Positions 1 through 9,019 of a stretch of 64,000 bases of DNA are shown in pieces. Source of the stretch: an uncultured Candidatus Saccharibacteria bacterium. Lineage in GTDB: Bacteria; Patescibacteriota; Saccharimonadia; Saccharimonadales; Saccharimonadaceae. Position 1 is the first letter of the stretch; every line of letters begins with the position of its first letter. A model generated the notes under the pieces. It was not told the origin of the DNA and searched no databases. It saw only the letters and a program-made list of their open reading frames with translations. Where the stretch lies: NCBI GenBank assembly GCA_947253285.1, contig CAMXXV010000002.1, forward strand, positions 1 through 64,000, in the 5' to 3' direction. A program made the translations under genes and the position numbers.

Positions 1-9
1 AAAAATTAG

Positions 10-39
10 TTGCATTGCTAGGGCTATATCTGCTATAGT
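10..39 (+). promoter_or_regulatory. Promoter of the tRNA-Leu/tRNA-Val pair
   Basis: A -35-like TTGCAT (10-15) lies 18 bp from TATAGT (34-39), which carries an upstream TGC, i.e. an extended -10. The predicted transcription start is at about 46, just before the mature 5' end of tRNA-Leu at 48. Confidence 0.55.
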
Positions 40-47
40 ATAGGTAC

Positions 48-134
48 GCGCGCGTGCTGGAATTGGTAGACAGGCATGCTTGAGGTGCATGTGTCGCAAG
101 CGACGTGGAAGTTCAAGTCTTCTCGCGCGCACCA
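48..134 (+). tRNA. tRNA-Leu (anticodon GAG)
   Basis: The 7-bp acceptor stem pairs 48-54 with 124-130, followed by A discriminator and encoded CCA (132-134). The anticodon stem pairs 75-79 with 87-91 and the loop gives anticodon GAG at 82-84. A long variable arm (class II) with its own stem follows, as expected for Leu. It reads CUC/CUU codons. Co-transcribed with tRNA-Val, which begins 2 nt downstream. Confidence 0.95.
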
Positions 135-135
135 T

Positions 136-212
136 GGGTTGGTAGCTCAGCTGGCTAGAGCGCCACATTCACACTGTGGAGGTCGGGAGTTCAAGTCTCT
201 TCCAGCCCACCA
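136..212 (+). tRNA. tRNA-Val (anticodon CAC)
   Basis: Acceptor 136-142 pairs with 202-208, A discriminator at 209, encoded CCA 210-212. The anticodon stem is 163-167 with 175-179, and the anticodon is CAC at 170-172, decoding GUG. It complements the tRNA-Val(UAC) on the opposite strand of the same locus. Confidence 0.94.
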
Positions 213-221
213 GATATTATT

Positions 222-250
222 ACACCCTACTTCGATAGGGTGTTTTTATT
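222..250 (+). terminator. Terminator of the tRNA-Leu/Val unit
   Basis: An 8-bp perfect stem (222-229 with 236-243) with 6-nt loop is followed by a T-rich tract, 10 nt after the CCA of tRNA-Val. Confidence 0.85.
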
Positions 251-304
251 TTTATTATGCTTTACAAAATCAAAAAGCCAAGGCAATCGCCTTGGCAATA
301 ATAC

Positions 305-381
305 TGGTGGAGCACAGCGGATTTGAACCGCTCACCTCTTCGCTGCCAGCGAAGCGCTCTAGCCAAATGAGCTAGTGCCCC
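305..381 (-). tRNA. tRNA-Ala (anticodon GGC)
   Basis: Read on the minus strand: a 7-bp acceptor with a G3:U70 wobble, the classical alanine identity element, CCA encoded (305-307), and anticodon loop CTGGCAG giving GGC. Decodes GCC/GCU. Confidence 0.95.
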
Positions 382-384
382 AAA

Positions 385-461
385 TGGTGGGTCGCAAGAG
401 GCTCGAACTCCTGACCCCCTCGGTGTAAACGAGGTGCTCTAGCCAACTGAGCTAGCGACCC
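385..461 (-). tRNA. tRNA-Val (anticodon UAC)
   Basis: Minus strand; acceptor GGGTCGC/GCGACCC, anticodon loop TTTACAC giving UAC, encoded CCA at 385-387. It lies 3 nt upstream of tRNA-Ala on the same strand, so the two are likely one transcript, divergent from typA. Confidence 0.95.
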
Positions 462-493
462 AACAAAACTTAGTTTATCACACTGCATTATCT

Positions 494-522
494 TTGGCAA
501 CATTTTAATTTTGTGTTATAAT
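494..522 (+). promoter_or_regulatory. typA promoter
   Basis: TTGGCA (494-499), a 17-bp spacer, then TATAAT (517-522). Predicted start is near 529, giving typA a ~20-nt leader with AGGA at 531-534. This is one of the minority of leadered genes here. Confidence 0.75.
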
Positions 523-548
523 AACTGCCGAGGAAGCACCTGCTTAAT

Positions 549-2387
549 ATGGTGCAAATTTTTATGTATACACCAGATAAAATTCGTAATATTGCAATTA
601 TTGCACACGTCGACCACGGCAAAACCACTTTGCTTGATGGTTTATTAAAACAATCCCACACTTTTCGCGACAATTCCGTAGAAATGGGCGAACATTTAAT
701 TATGGATAGTGGCGATCAGGAGCATGAGCGCGGTATCACTATTACTGCCAAAACTACGGCGATTCATTATGATAATTACAAAATTAACATTATTGATACC
801 CCAGGACATGCTGACTTCGGTGGCGAAGTAGAGCGCACTTTGCAGATGGCTGACGGTGTTCTATTAATTGTTGACGCCGCCGAAGGTCCAATGCCACAAA
901 CTAAATTCGTTTTAAGTAAGGCACTTGAGCTCGGCCTTAAGCCACTAGTAATCATTAATAAAATTGACAAACCAGCACGTCGCATTGAAGCGGTAAAAGA
1001 CGAAATTGCTGATTTGTTCCTCGAACTCGCCACAACCGATGACCAGCTAGAATACCCAATTTACTATGCTATTGGTCGCGAAGGTAAGTCATGGAATGAA
1101 ATGCCAGATGACCCAAGTGAACCAGCTGATTTAAAGCCAATTTTTGAAGCAATTATTAAACAAATCCCAGCACCAAAGGTTGACACCGATGGTCCATTTC
1201 GCATGTTAGTCACTTCCTTGCAATACGATAGCTTCCTTGGCAAATACGCCCTCGGCCGCATCGAGCGCGGTACCGCTAAAGCTGGTATGCCAATTTGCTT
1301 AATTGATTACAACGACAATATTAAGCAAGCTAAGATTGATAAATTGTTTACTTACGAAGGTCTTGAAAAGCAAGAAATTAAGGAAGGCCTAGCCGGTGAC
1401 ATTGTTGCTATTACTGGAGTTGGTGATGCTAAAATTGGCGAAACAATCGCCGACCCAAGCGACCCAACGCCATTGCCTCGTATCGAAGTCGAAAAACCAA
1501 CCATCTCAATCTATCTAGGGCCTAATACATCACCATTTAAGGGACGCGAGGGTGAATTTAACACATCACGTCAAATTGCTGACCGTCTCAATCGCGAACT
1601 AGAAACTAATGTTTCACTACACGTCGAACCAGATGGCATCGGCTTTAAGGTTAGTGGTCGTGGTGAGCTTCATCTATCAGTTCTTATTGAAGCAATGCGC
1701 CGCGAGGGCTATGAATTCGAAGTTGGTCGCCCACAGGTAGTTTTGTCAGAAGAGAACGGACAGACTATGGAGCCAGTTGAGGAACTGTTTATTGAAGTAG
1801 CGCCTGAGTTTGTTGGCGCCGTCGCACAGGAACTAGGCACTCGCCACGCCGAATTAATCAAACAAGAAACTTCAGCGCAAGGTGCTATTCGTTCGACATA
1901 CAAAATCACTTCTCGCGCCATCATCGGCTTACACAACTTGCTACTTACTGCCACTAAGGGCACGGTAATTATGAGTTCTCTACCAAATGGCTATCAGCCA
2001 CTTGGCGCGCCACTGGTTGGCTTGCGCAACGGCGCATTAATTGCTGCTGAAACTGGTCCGTCTACCGCCTACGCCCTAGCAAACGCCGAAGCGCGTGGTG
2101 AATTGTACATTGGACCTGGCGTAGAAGTCTATGCTGGTCAAATCGTCGGTCTCAATAAGCGTAAAGAAGATCTTGAAATTAACGTCTGTAAGGGTAAACA
2201 GCTCACCAACATGCGCAGTAAATCATCTGATGGCGCAATTCAGCTCACACCTTATACTGAAATGTCTCTCGAGCAATGTCTCGACTTCATTGAGAATGAC
2301 GAACTACTTGAGGTTACACCGAAGAATCTTCGTCTCCGCAAGGCCGAACTAGACCCAATTAAGCGCAAACGCGCTAAGCGTATCTAA
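549..2387 (+). CDS. typA: Ribosome-associated translational GTPase TypA/BipA
   Basis: GTPase of the EF-G superfamily that binds the ribosome and aids stress growth and 50S assembly. The 612-aa length is normal for the family. The G domain starts at about residue 15 with Walker A AHVDHGKTTL, then ERGITI (switch I), DTPGHAD (G3) and NKID (G4); domains II, III, V and the BipA C-terminal domain follow. The start at 549 gives a leader of about 20 nt from the upstream promoter; a second in-frame ATG at 564 (MYTPDKIRN) is also possible. Monocistronic, ending in a strong terminator shared with convergent uvrA. Confidence 0.96.
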   Translation: MVQIFMYTPDKIRNIAIIAHVDHGKTTLLDGLLKQSHTFRDNSVEMGEHLIMDSGDQEHERGITITAKTTAIHYDNYKINIIDTPGHADFGGEVERTLQMADGVLLIVDAAEGPMPQTKFVLSKALELGLKPLVIINKIDKPARRIEAVKDEIADLFLELATTDDQLEYPIYYAIGREGKSWNEMPDDPSEPADLKPIFEAIIKQIPAPKVDTDGPFRMLVTSLQYDSFLGKYALGRIERGTAKAGMPICLIDYNDNIKQAKIDKLFTYEGLEKQEIKEGLAGDIVAITGVGDAKIGETIADPSDPTPLPRIEVEKPTISIYLGPNTSPFKGREGEFNTSRQIADRLNRELETNVSLHVEPDGIGFKVSGRGELHLSVLIEAMRREGYEFEVGRPQVVLSEENGQTMEPVEELFIEVAPEFVGAVAQELGTRHAELIKQETSAQGAIRSTYKITSRAIIGLHNLLLTATKGTVIMSSLPNGYQPLGAPLVGLRNGALIAAETGPSTAYALANAEARGELYIGPGVEVYAGQIVGLNKRKEDLEINVCKGKQLTNMRSKSSDGAIQLTPYTEMSLEQCLDFIENDELLEVTPKNLRLRKAELDPIKRKRAKRI

Positions 2388-2388
2388 T

Positions 2389-2417
2389 AAAACACCCCCT
2401 CATACGAGGGGTGTTTT
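2389..2417. terminator. Bidirectional terminator between typA and uvrA
   Basis: A 10-bp perfect stem (2389-2398 with 2408-2417) begins with AAAA and ends with TTTT, so it can act for typA (+) and for uvrA (-), which ends at 2436. Confidence 0.85.
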
Positions 2418-2435
2418 ATTTATTATGTATTATAC

Positions 2436-5255
2436 TTATTTTTTATCTAGCATTTTCTGCAAATATTTTGCAGTATAGCCACGGCCAGTAGCTGCAACTT
2501 GCTCAGGCGTTCCCGCCGCCACTACGCGCCCACCATCCAAACCACCGTCTGGACCCATATCGATTACCCAATCAGCGCTCTTAATTACATCCAAATTATG
2601 CTCAATCACTAGCACGCTATTCCCTGCATCTACTAGCTGTTGAATCACATCCAGTAAACGCCTCACATCTGCCGAATGTAGACCTGTAGTCGGCTCATCC
2701 ATAATATAAAGTGTCTTACCGGTTGCCTTACGGCTCAGCTCAGTCGCTAGCTTTATGCGCTGCGCTTCACCACCAGAAAATGTCGTAGCCGACTGCCCAA
2801 GTTTAATGTAGCCTAGACCAACATCCTGCAGTGTCTTCAGCTTGCGATAAATTGCTGGAATCGAACTGAAGAACTCTGCAGCCTCATCAATCGTCATCTT
2901 TAAAACTTCAGAAATATTTTTATCGTGCCACTTAATCTCCAACGCCTCTTTGTTATAACGAGCACCATGACATTCTTCGCAAGTCACATAAATGTCTGGC
3001 AAAAAGTGCATTTCAATCTTAATCGTACCGTCGCCCTGACAATGTTCACAACGTCCACCACGCACATTAAAGCTAAACCGACCGGCTTGATACCCTCTAA
3101 TATTAGCTTCAGGAGTAGCAGCAAACAAATCACGAATCGCGCCAAAGACACCAGTGTATGTCGCTGGATTAGAACGTGGCGTACGGCCAATTGGACTTTG
3201 GTCGATTGTAATTACTTTATCTAATAAGTTAATACCATCAATACGCTGATGAGCACCTGCCACCGACTTTGAACGATTTAACCGAGCCGACAGTTCCTTG
3301 CTCAAAATATCATTCACTAGCGTCGATTTACCGGAACCAGATACACCACTCACTACAGTAAAAGTACCTAACGGGAACGCTACATCAATATTCTTTAGAT
3401 TGTGCTCACGAGCCCCACGCACAATCAACTGCCGCTTTAAATCAACAGGTCGCCGGCTAGTTGGCACTGCGATTTTTTCCTTGCCACATAAAAATCTGCC
3501 GGTTAATGAACTAGGGTTGGCTGCCACCTCTTCGGGCGTTCCCGCCGCCACAATCTGTCCACCATTTGCGCCAGCACCAGGGCCTACATCCACCAAATAA
3601 TCCGCCGACCGAATCGTATCTTCGTCATGCTCCACTACAATAACTGTGTTCCCGAGGTCTCGTAAATGCTTTAATGTTGCAATCAATCGGTCATTGTCAC
3701 GCTGATGTAATCCAATGCTCGGCTCATCTAGTACATAAAGCACGCCCCTTAGCCCAGAGCCAATCTGCGTAGCTAAACGAATTCGTTGCGCTTCGCCGCC
3801 CGAAAGGGTGTTTGCAGCACGGCCTAACTCCAGATAACCTAAGCCAACATCCTTCATAAAGCTCAGCCGTGACTTAATTTCCTTAAAAATCTGTCGGCCG
3901 ATTGTCATTTCTTGCTCAGTCCACGCTACTGCATTAAACACATCTATCGCATCATCAATGCTTAAGCTACAAATATCAACAATGGATAAGTCGTGAACTG
4001 TAATCGCCTGCACTACTGGTTTTAGGCGTGCACCATGGCAAACCGCGCACTCACGCTCATGCATAAAGCGCTCAATGTCCTTCCGCACAAAATCGCTATC
4101 CGTCTCCTGCCACTTCTTCTCTAGTCCAGGTATCACGCCTTCGTACTTAGCACGAAATGATTTTGTTCCATCTAACTGAATCGTATAGGTATCATCGCCA
4201 GTGCCATATAAAATCATATCTTTTACCGACTGCGGCAAATCCTTTACTTCGGTACGCAAGTCAAAGCCATGACGCTCAGCTACGGCAGCCAAGCGCTTCT
4301 GCCACCAGCCGCCCACGCCAGTACGATTATATGGCCGAATCGCCCCTTCCATAATAGTTAAATTAGGGTTCAGCACTAAATCAGGGTCAATTTCCATCCG
4401 ACTACCTAAACCACCACAGGTTGGACAAGCTCCGAATGGCGCATTAAAGCTAAATAAACGCGGCTCAAGTGCGGGGATTAACTCACTAGGGTGATCCACA
4501 CAAGCATAACGCTCCGAATAAGTGTGTGTCTGTTTGCTATCTGCATCAATTATCACCACAGTACCTTCACCAATTAGTAACGCCTGTTCAATACTCTGCG
4601 AGATTCGGGCAATGTCATTGTTATTTAGTACTAGTCGGTCTACCACTAAATCAACATCATGCTTTAATTTTTTATCTAATTCAGGCCACTCGTCCAAAGC
4701 ATATACCACGCCATCAACCCGCGCCCGTGCATAACCACGCTGCATATATTTATCTGGAATAAATGCAAATTCACCTTTTTTCTGTCGCGCGAGTGGCGCA
4801 TCAATATATACGCGGCGCGGACCGAGTTTCATAATCTCGTCAATAATCGACTGCGCCGTTCGTTTTGCCACAACTTTACCACAAATTGGACAATGTGGCA
4901 CACCCAAACGAGCAAACAATAAACGCAAATAATCGTACGTCTCAGTCACTGTAGCCACCGTAGAACGCGGATTACGACTAGTAGACTTCTGGTCAATTGA
5001 AATTGCCGGGCTTAAGCCCTCGATTTGATCCACATCCGGCTTATCCATTTGGCCCAAAAACATTCGTGCATAAGAAGATAGTGATTCTACGTAACGCCGC
5101 TGGCCTTCAGCGTAAATCGTATCAAACGCCAACGATGACTTACCTGAACCAGATAGTCCTGTAATTACTGTTAACTTATCACGTGGAATAGTAACGTCCA
5201 CGTTCTTGAGATTGTGCACCCGCGCACCAATAACTTTAATATAGCTCTCTGACAC
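2436..5255 (-). CDS. uvrA: Excinuclease ABC subunit A (UvrA)
   Basis: Damage-recognition ATPase of nucleotide excision repair. It has two ABC modules: first Walker A GLSGSGKSSLAF near residue 35, second GVSGSGKSTLVN near residue 640, each with an LSGGEAQR-type signature (second FSGGEAQR), plus CxxC zinc motifs (CPICGK, CPTCGG, CAVCHG, CEHC/CEEC). Full length, about 940 aa. Start: an ATG exists at 5264, but a consensus promoter TTGACA-17-TATAAT places its -10 (5263-5268) over that ATG. The transcript would start at about 5255, exactly at an in-frame GTG (codon 4 of the longer ORF), so I place a leaderless GTG start there. It conserves the usual short N-terminus before GARVHNL. uvrC is also in this window; uvrB is not. 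Confidence 0.95.
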   Translation of the reverse strand: MSESYIKVIGARVHNLKNVDVTIPRDKLTVITGLSGSGKSSLAFDTIYAEGQRRYVESLSSYARMFLGQMDKPDVDQIEGLSPAISIDQKSTSRNPRSTVATVTETYDYLRLLFARLGVPHCPICGKVVAKRTAQSIIDEIMKLGPRRVYIDAPLARQKKGEFAFIPDKYMQRGYARARVDGVVYALDEWPELDKKLKHDVDLVVDRLVLNNNDIARISQSIEQALLIGEGTVVIIDADSKQTHTYSERYACVDHPSELIPALEPRLFSFNAPFGACPTCGGLGSRMEIDPDLVLNPNLTIMEGAIRPYNRTGVGGWWQKRLAAVAERHGFDLRTEVKDLPQSVKDMILYGTGDDTYTIQLDGTKSFRAKYEGVIPGLEKKWQETDSDFVRKDIERFMHERECAVCHGARLKPVVQAITVHDLSIVDICSLSIDDAIDVFNAVAWTEQEMTIGRQIFKEIKSRLSFMKDVGLGYLELGRAANTLSGGEAQRIRLATQIGSGLRGVLYVLDEPSIGLHQRDNDRLIATLKHLRDLGNTVIVVEHDEDTIRSADYLVDVGPGAGANGGQIVAAGTPEEVAANPSSLTGRFLCGKEKIAVPTSRRPVDLKRQLIVRGAREHNLKNIDVAFPLGTFTVVSGVSGSGKSTLVNDILSKELSARLNRSKSVAGAHQRIDGINLLDKVITIDQSPIGRTPRSNPATYTGVFGAIRDLFAATPEANIRGYQAGRFSFNVRGGRCEHCQGDGTIKIEMHFLPDIYVTCEECHGARYNKEALEIKWHDKNISEVLKMTIDEAAEFFSSIPAIYRKLKTLQDVGLGYIKLGQSATTFSGGEAQRIKLATELSRKATGKTLYIMDEPTTGLHSADVRRLLDVIQQLVDAGNSVLVIEHNLDVIKSADWVIDMGPDGGLDGGRVVAAGTPEQVAATGRGYTAKYLQKMLDKK

Positions 5256-5262
5256 TTCGGGC

Positions 5263-5291
5263 ATTATAACACCTTATAGCCGTTATGTCAA
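5263..5291 (-). promoter_or_regulatory. uvrA promoter (consensus, leaderless)
   Basis: Perfect TTGACA (5286-5291), 17-bp spacer, perfect TATAAT (5263-5268). The spacing to GTG 5255 is 7 nt. It is the best consensus promoter in the window and lies in the 28-nt gap after galE. Confidence 0.85.
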
Positions 5292-5292
5292 T

Positions 5293-6297
5293 CTACTTGC
5301 CGCAATACTGTTGCCAACGCCACGAATCACGACACATGTCAGCCAAATCATGCTGCGCAGTCCAGTCTAGCAATTTCTTGGCGTAGTCACAATTAGCATA
5401 ACATGTCGCAATATCGCCTGGACGACGACCATCAATTTGATATGGCACGTCAATATTATTCACTCGCTTAAAGGTATTTACTAACTGTAACACGCTATAA
5501 CCTTCGCCCGTGCCCAAGTTAACTTTCTGTACACCTGTATGATTTTCAAGGTAATCTACTGCTTTTACATGACCTTGGGCCAAATCTACTACATGTATAT
5601 AATCGCGCACACCTGTACCATCTGGTGTATCGTAATCATCACCAAAGATGTGTAGCTTTGGTAACTTGCCTAATGCTACCTGCGTAATATACGGCATGAT
5701 ATTGTTTGGTATACCATTTGGATCCTCACCAATTAAGCCCGACTTATGTGCCCCAATTGGATTAAAGTACCTCAGTAGCATAACCGACCAGTCACTATCG
5801 GATGTATAAACATCTTGCAGAATCTGCTCGTTCATAATTTTAGTAGAACCATAAGGATTAGTTGCGGTTCCCACTGGCATATCTTCCGTAAACGGTGGTT
5901 GGTTAATTGCGCCATAAACCGTAGCACTTGAACTAAAGACGATTTTCTTAACTTTAAATTCAGTCATTACTTCAAGAACTGATATTAACCCACCAATGTT
6001 ATTATGATAGTATTTTAGTGGCTTTTCTACCGATTCGCCAACCGCCTTAAATGCTGCAAAATGAATTACCGCATCAATCTTCTCTTTTTGGAAAATATCA
6101 CGCAAAGCTGCTTTATCTAAAATATTCGCTTGATACAATTTTGGCCGCTTACCGACAATCTGCGCTACGCGATCCATTACATCAGGGCGACTATTTGAAA
6201 AATCGTCAACCACTACAACATCCTTGCCAGCCGACATTAACTCGACCACGGTATGCGATCCAATGTATCCGGCACCACCAGTTACTAATATTGCCAT
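5293..6297 (-). CDS. galE: UDP-glucose 4-epimerase
   Basis: Extended short-chain dehydrogenase interconverting UDP-glucose and UDP-galactose (or the N-acetyl forms), supplying sugars for surface glycans. It has the N-terminal NAD-binding motif GGAGYIGS, SSSATVYG with the catalytic Ser, and YGSTK with the catalytic Tyr/Lys. 334 aa, normal length. Strong Shine-Dalgarno TAGGAGGT 5 nt before ATG. It begins 9 nt after exonuclease I, so the two are co-transcribed. No other glycan gene is adjacent. Confidence 0.95.
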   Translation of the reverse strand: MAILVTGGAGYIGSHTVVELMSAGKDVVVVDDFSNSRPDVMDRVAQIVGKRPKLYQANILDKAALRDIFQKEKIDAVIHFAAFKAVGESVEKPLKYYHNNIGGLISVLEVMTEFKVKKIVFSSSATVYGAINQPPFTEDMPVGTATNPYGSTKIMNEQILQDVYTSDSDWSVMLLRYFNPIGAHKSGLIGEDPNGIPNNIMPYITQVALGKLPKLHIFGDDYDTPDGTGVRDYIHVVDLAQGHVKAVDYLENHTGVQKVNLGTGEGYSVLQLVNTFKRVNNIDVPYQIDGRRPGDIATCYANCDYAKKLLDWTAQHDLADMCRDSWRWQQYCGK

Positions 6298-6306
6298 AAA
6301 TACCTC

Positions 6307-7725
6307 CTATTCTTCCATATCAAATGGCATAATTGACTCTGCCCATAGCTGTAATTCTTGTAGAATAAACTCATCCGCTCCTGTCGCTTGCGCTTCACTC
6401 AAAGCCTTAAGATATCCCGGTAATTCGCGCTTTAGTTTAGCGGCGCGATATTTTTCCCAGCTTAGCTGCTCACTTTCGCTTAAACTGCGTGGATAATTAC
6501 GTGCCTTATAACGCAACAATAACGCCGGCAAGCGCGGGTCATGAAATGGTGGATGACAATCAGCCAATGCATTCTCATCCATATGCGCTACAATTCGACA
6601 ATGTACCTTGTCGCCGTCAGGGATAAAGCTCTCGTACATCGTACCGTCAACATCAGTCGCAGGGGGTATCGCGCCAGCATTTAATGATAGGCGTAGTAAT
6701 GCTTCAATAAATTCTTTGTGTTCTAACAGCTTCTTTGCGTTCTCTTGTGCTTGTTGCTTGGTCAGCTTAACTCGCACTTCGCTAGCTTCATCCAATACGC
6801 CAAATGGCGCTACTGCTGGGCAAGCATTAGTTTTAATTGTTAGTAACGGCAGACGCGCTAGACCACGTTTATCCAACTCCGCCTGCTCACCCACAATGCT
6901 GGTCGCGATATCGTCATCATTATATCTAAAATAACTACTTGGGTCGTGTCGCAAATCCCAACAAATATAACTACCACTATATTTACCATTGCCAAGCGGC
7001 AATGCTACAGTCGTACATTGCGTATCCGCCGGCAATCTACCACTAGTCAGCACACAAGGCACGCCTATCTTAACCACACTAGATAACGACGCCTTATTGC
7101 GATGTAGATAGAGGTAATCCCATAACTTCGGTTGCTTCGCTTTAATTAATTTTGCTAAATTAATTAAAGCCTTTACATCAGCTAAAGCATCATGTGCTTG
7201 CTTATTCTCAAACCCATTGCTCTTTGCCATATCTACCAAATTAACTGTTGGCTTAATTTCGCCATCAACTTCTTTGGTTGGCCAGACAATCCCCTCGGGG
7301 CGCAAGGCGCGCACCATACGCACTACATTAAGCAAATCCCATCGTGAACAATGCTGCGTATATGACCACTCGTAAGGGTCACGAAAGCTACGCCAGAGCG
7401 TATGACGAATAAACTCATCATCAAAATGTATATTATTATAGCCCAAAATAGTTGTACCATAACACATTACTTCTTTTAGAAAATAATCGCAGAACTCCGC
7501 CTCAGTTATGCCGTCCATCTGCGTAGACTGTGGTGTAATATGAGTCGTGAGAATTGCGCCTGGGGATGGCAGTACATCATCACTTAATTTAATTAAGATA
7601 TTGACCGGTTCACCAATTGGCTCTAGTTGCATATTAGTCCGAATGCCAGCGAATTGCATAATTCGGTCATAGCTTGAGCTAAAACCTGTAGTCTCTAAAT
7701 CATAAAAGAAGAATGTATCAGGCAT
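6307..7725 (-). CDS. sbcB: Exodeoxyribonuclease I (ExoI/SbcB)
   Basis: Single-strand-specific 3'-5' exonuclease acting in recombination and mismatch repair. DEDDh catalytic residues: DLETTG near residue 9, then GYNNIHFDDE and AHDALADV with the catalytic His. The regions LPSPGAILTTHITPQ, SRWDLLNVVRMVRALRPEGI and DYLYLHRNKASL follow the E. coli ExoI pattern, and SH3-like and C-terminal helical regions appear retained (472 aa). ExoI is best known from gammaproteobacteria, so horizontal acquisition is possible but not shown. A TAAAAT box lies about 10 nt before the start. Followed by galE. Confidence 0.92.
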   Translation of the reverse strand: MPDTFFFYDLETTGFSSSYDRIMQFAGIRTNMQLEPIGEPVNILIKLSDDVLPSPGAILTTHITPQSTQMDGITEAEFCDYFLKEVMCYGTTILGYNNIHFDDEFIRHTLWRSFRDPYEWSYTQHCSRWDLLNVVRMVRALRPEGIVWPTKEVDGEIKPTVNLVDMAKSNGFENKQAHDALADVKALINLAKLIKAKQPKLWDYLYLHRNKASLSSVVKIGVPCVLTSGRLPADTQCTTVALPLGNGKYSGSYICWDLRHDPSSYFRYNDDDIATSIVGEQAELDKRGLARLPLLTIKTNACPAVAPFGVLDEASEVRVKLTKQQAQENAKKLLEHKEFIEALLRLSLNAGAIPPATDVDGTMYESFIPDGDKVHCRIVAHMDENALADCHPPFHDPRLPALLLRYKARNYPRSLSESEQLSWEKYRAAKLKRELPGYLKALSEAQATGADEFILQELQLWAESIMPFDMEE

Positions 7726-7765
7726 ATCTATTACTATTTTAGCGCATATGCTCTAAAACCGTAAA

Positions 7766-8929
7766 TTAGTGGATAAAGCGCAAGCCATTTAATGCTGAAC
7801 CAGAAATGGTTCGGGTTGAACGCCGGTTCCAACCGGAATAATTCATCTCTGAAATAAAGATTGAGCCATCAGGATTAACTCGTTCTACGATACCAACATG
7901 GCCATAAGGACCAGCTTTAGTCTGGAAAATTGCACCTGCTTCGGGATGACGATCGACTGTATAGCCATTCATTGCAGCGCGCGTATCCCAAGTATTAGCA
8001 TTCCCCCAGCCACCAGCTACTGGCAAACCCAACTCGCGACGACGGTTATAAGCATACCAAGTACAATATCCATAAGCGTAGTTATTGCCAGAAACAAATC
8101 GAACACGTGGTGTAAATGGCGTTGGCCGACCAACACTATTAGCTATCAGTGTAACACCAGCGGCATCAGGAAGTAATAGACGCATACCATCTTTAATGTT
8201 GGATTGGTCGACATTATTAATTGCCAAAATATCACTTGGATTAACCTGATAACGACCACCGATACTGTCCAAGCTATCTCCCGACTGCACAGTATAAACA
8301 ATACCATCTGTTGCCGGCACAGTAATCAAGCTACCTGCCGCCAGTGTATCGTCATTGATGTTATTAGCCTTACGCAAGGTATCTGGCGAAATACTAAACT
8401 TCTCCGCCACCAGCGGAACGTTGTCTCCACTTTTAACGCGGTAGGTATTGAGAGCTTTCACAATTCGCGATATACTAGCGTTCTGTCGTTTACTAGCAGA
8501 TCCAACCTCTGCCTGTGCCAATGCCGCCAAAGTATTGGTAGACTCCGCATTCGATGTCACACTGTTAGTTGAAGATAAGTTTGATACCGTTGCTACGTCG
8601 CTCGCCATATTCACAGTTTTTACATCATTGGCTGTTTTAGTAGCAGGCTTATTAATAACCTTGCTAGGATTGTTAGCAGCAGATAAACCGGTGTTAACAT
8701 TAGCTATATCAGCATTTTGACCTTGCATTCCATTTACACCAACCGTCGCCGTAGTTGCAGGTAATGTAACAATAGTAGCATCAGCCGAACTATAGCTCAT
8801 GGTCAATATCACCATAGCTAGCAGGAAAGCGGGCGCGTAGACATAAAAGCTTATCTTATGACCGCCACGTTTCTTATCCCGTTTTAATACTTTCTTAAAT
8901 CGTTCGACCAAATTGTGGTTATCTTTCAT
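7766..8929 (-). CDS. Membrane-anchored LysM-CHAP peptidoglycan hydrolase
   Basis: Probable cell-wall amidase/endopeptidase. A basic N-terminus precedes a signal-anchor at residues 26-45. A low-complexity S/T/N/A linker follows, then two LysM domains (about 162-206 and 211-254, peptidoglycan binding) and a C-terminal CHAP domain (about 285-385) with nucleophile Cys in GYCTWYAYN (about 289) and His in GHVGIVERV (about 344). Likely role is division septum remodelling, but action on host wall cannot be excluded in an epibiont. A possible extended -10 TGC-TAATAT lies about 25 nt upstream, with a weak TAGAG ribosome site. Monocistronic, 387 aa. Confidence 0.9.
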   Translation of the reverse strand: MKDNHNLVERFKKVLKRDKKRGGHKISFYVYAPAFLLAMVILTMSYSSADATIVTLPATTATVGVNGMQGQNADIANVNTGLSAANNPSKVINKPATKTANDVKTVNMASDVATVSNLSSTNSVTSNAESTNTLAALAQAEVGSASKRQNASISRIVKALNTYRVKSGDNVPLVAEKFSISPDTLRKANNINDDTLAAGSLITVPATDGIVYTVQSGDSLDSIGGRYQVNPSDILAINNVDQSNIKDGMRLLLPDAAGVTLIANSVGRPTPFTPRVRFVSGNNYAYGYCTWYAYNRRRELGLPVAGGWGNANTWDTRAAMNGYTVDRHPEAGAIFQTKAGPYGHVGIVERVNPDGSIFISEMNYSGWNRRSTRTISGSALNGLRFIH

Positions 8930-9019
8930 AACTCTATCTAGTAATACTATATTAGCATACTTAAATTGCTAATGTCAAATTTAGACAGTATAGCATTAAT
9001 TGATTTGCTATTTTTTAAA

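Noticed and set aside
76..375. 99-codon ORF over the tRNA genes
   Set aside because: Spans tRNA-Leu, tRNA-Val, their terminator and most of the antisense tRNA-Ala.
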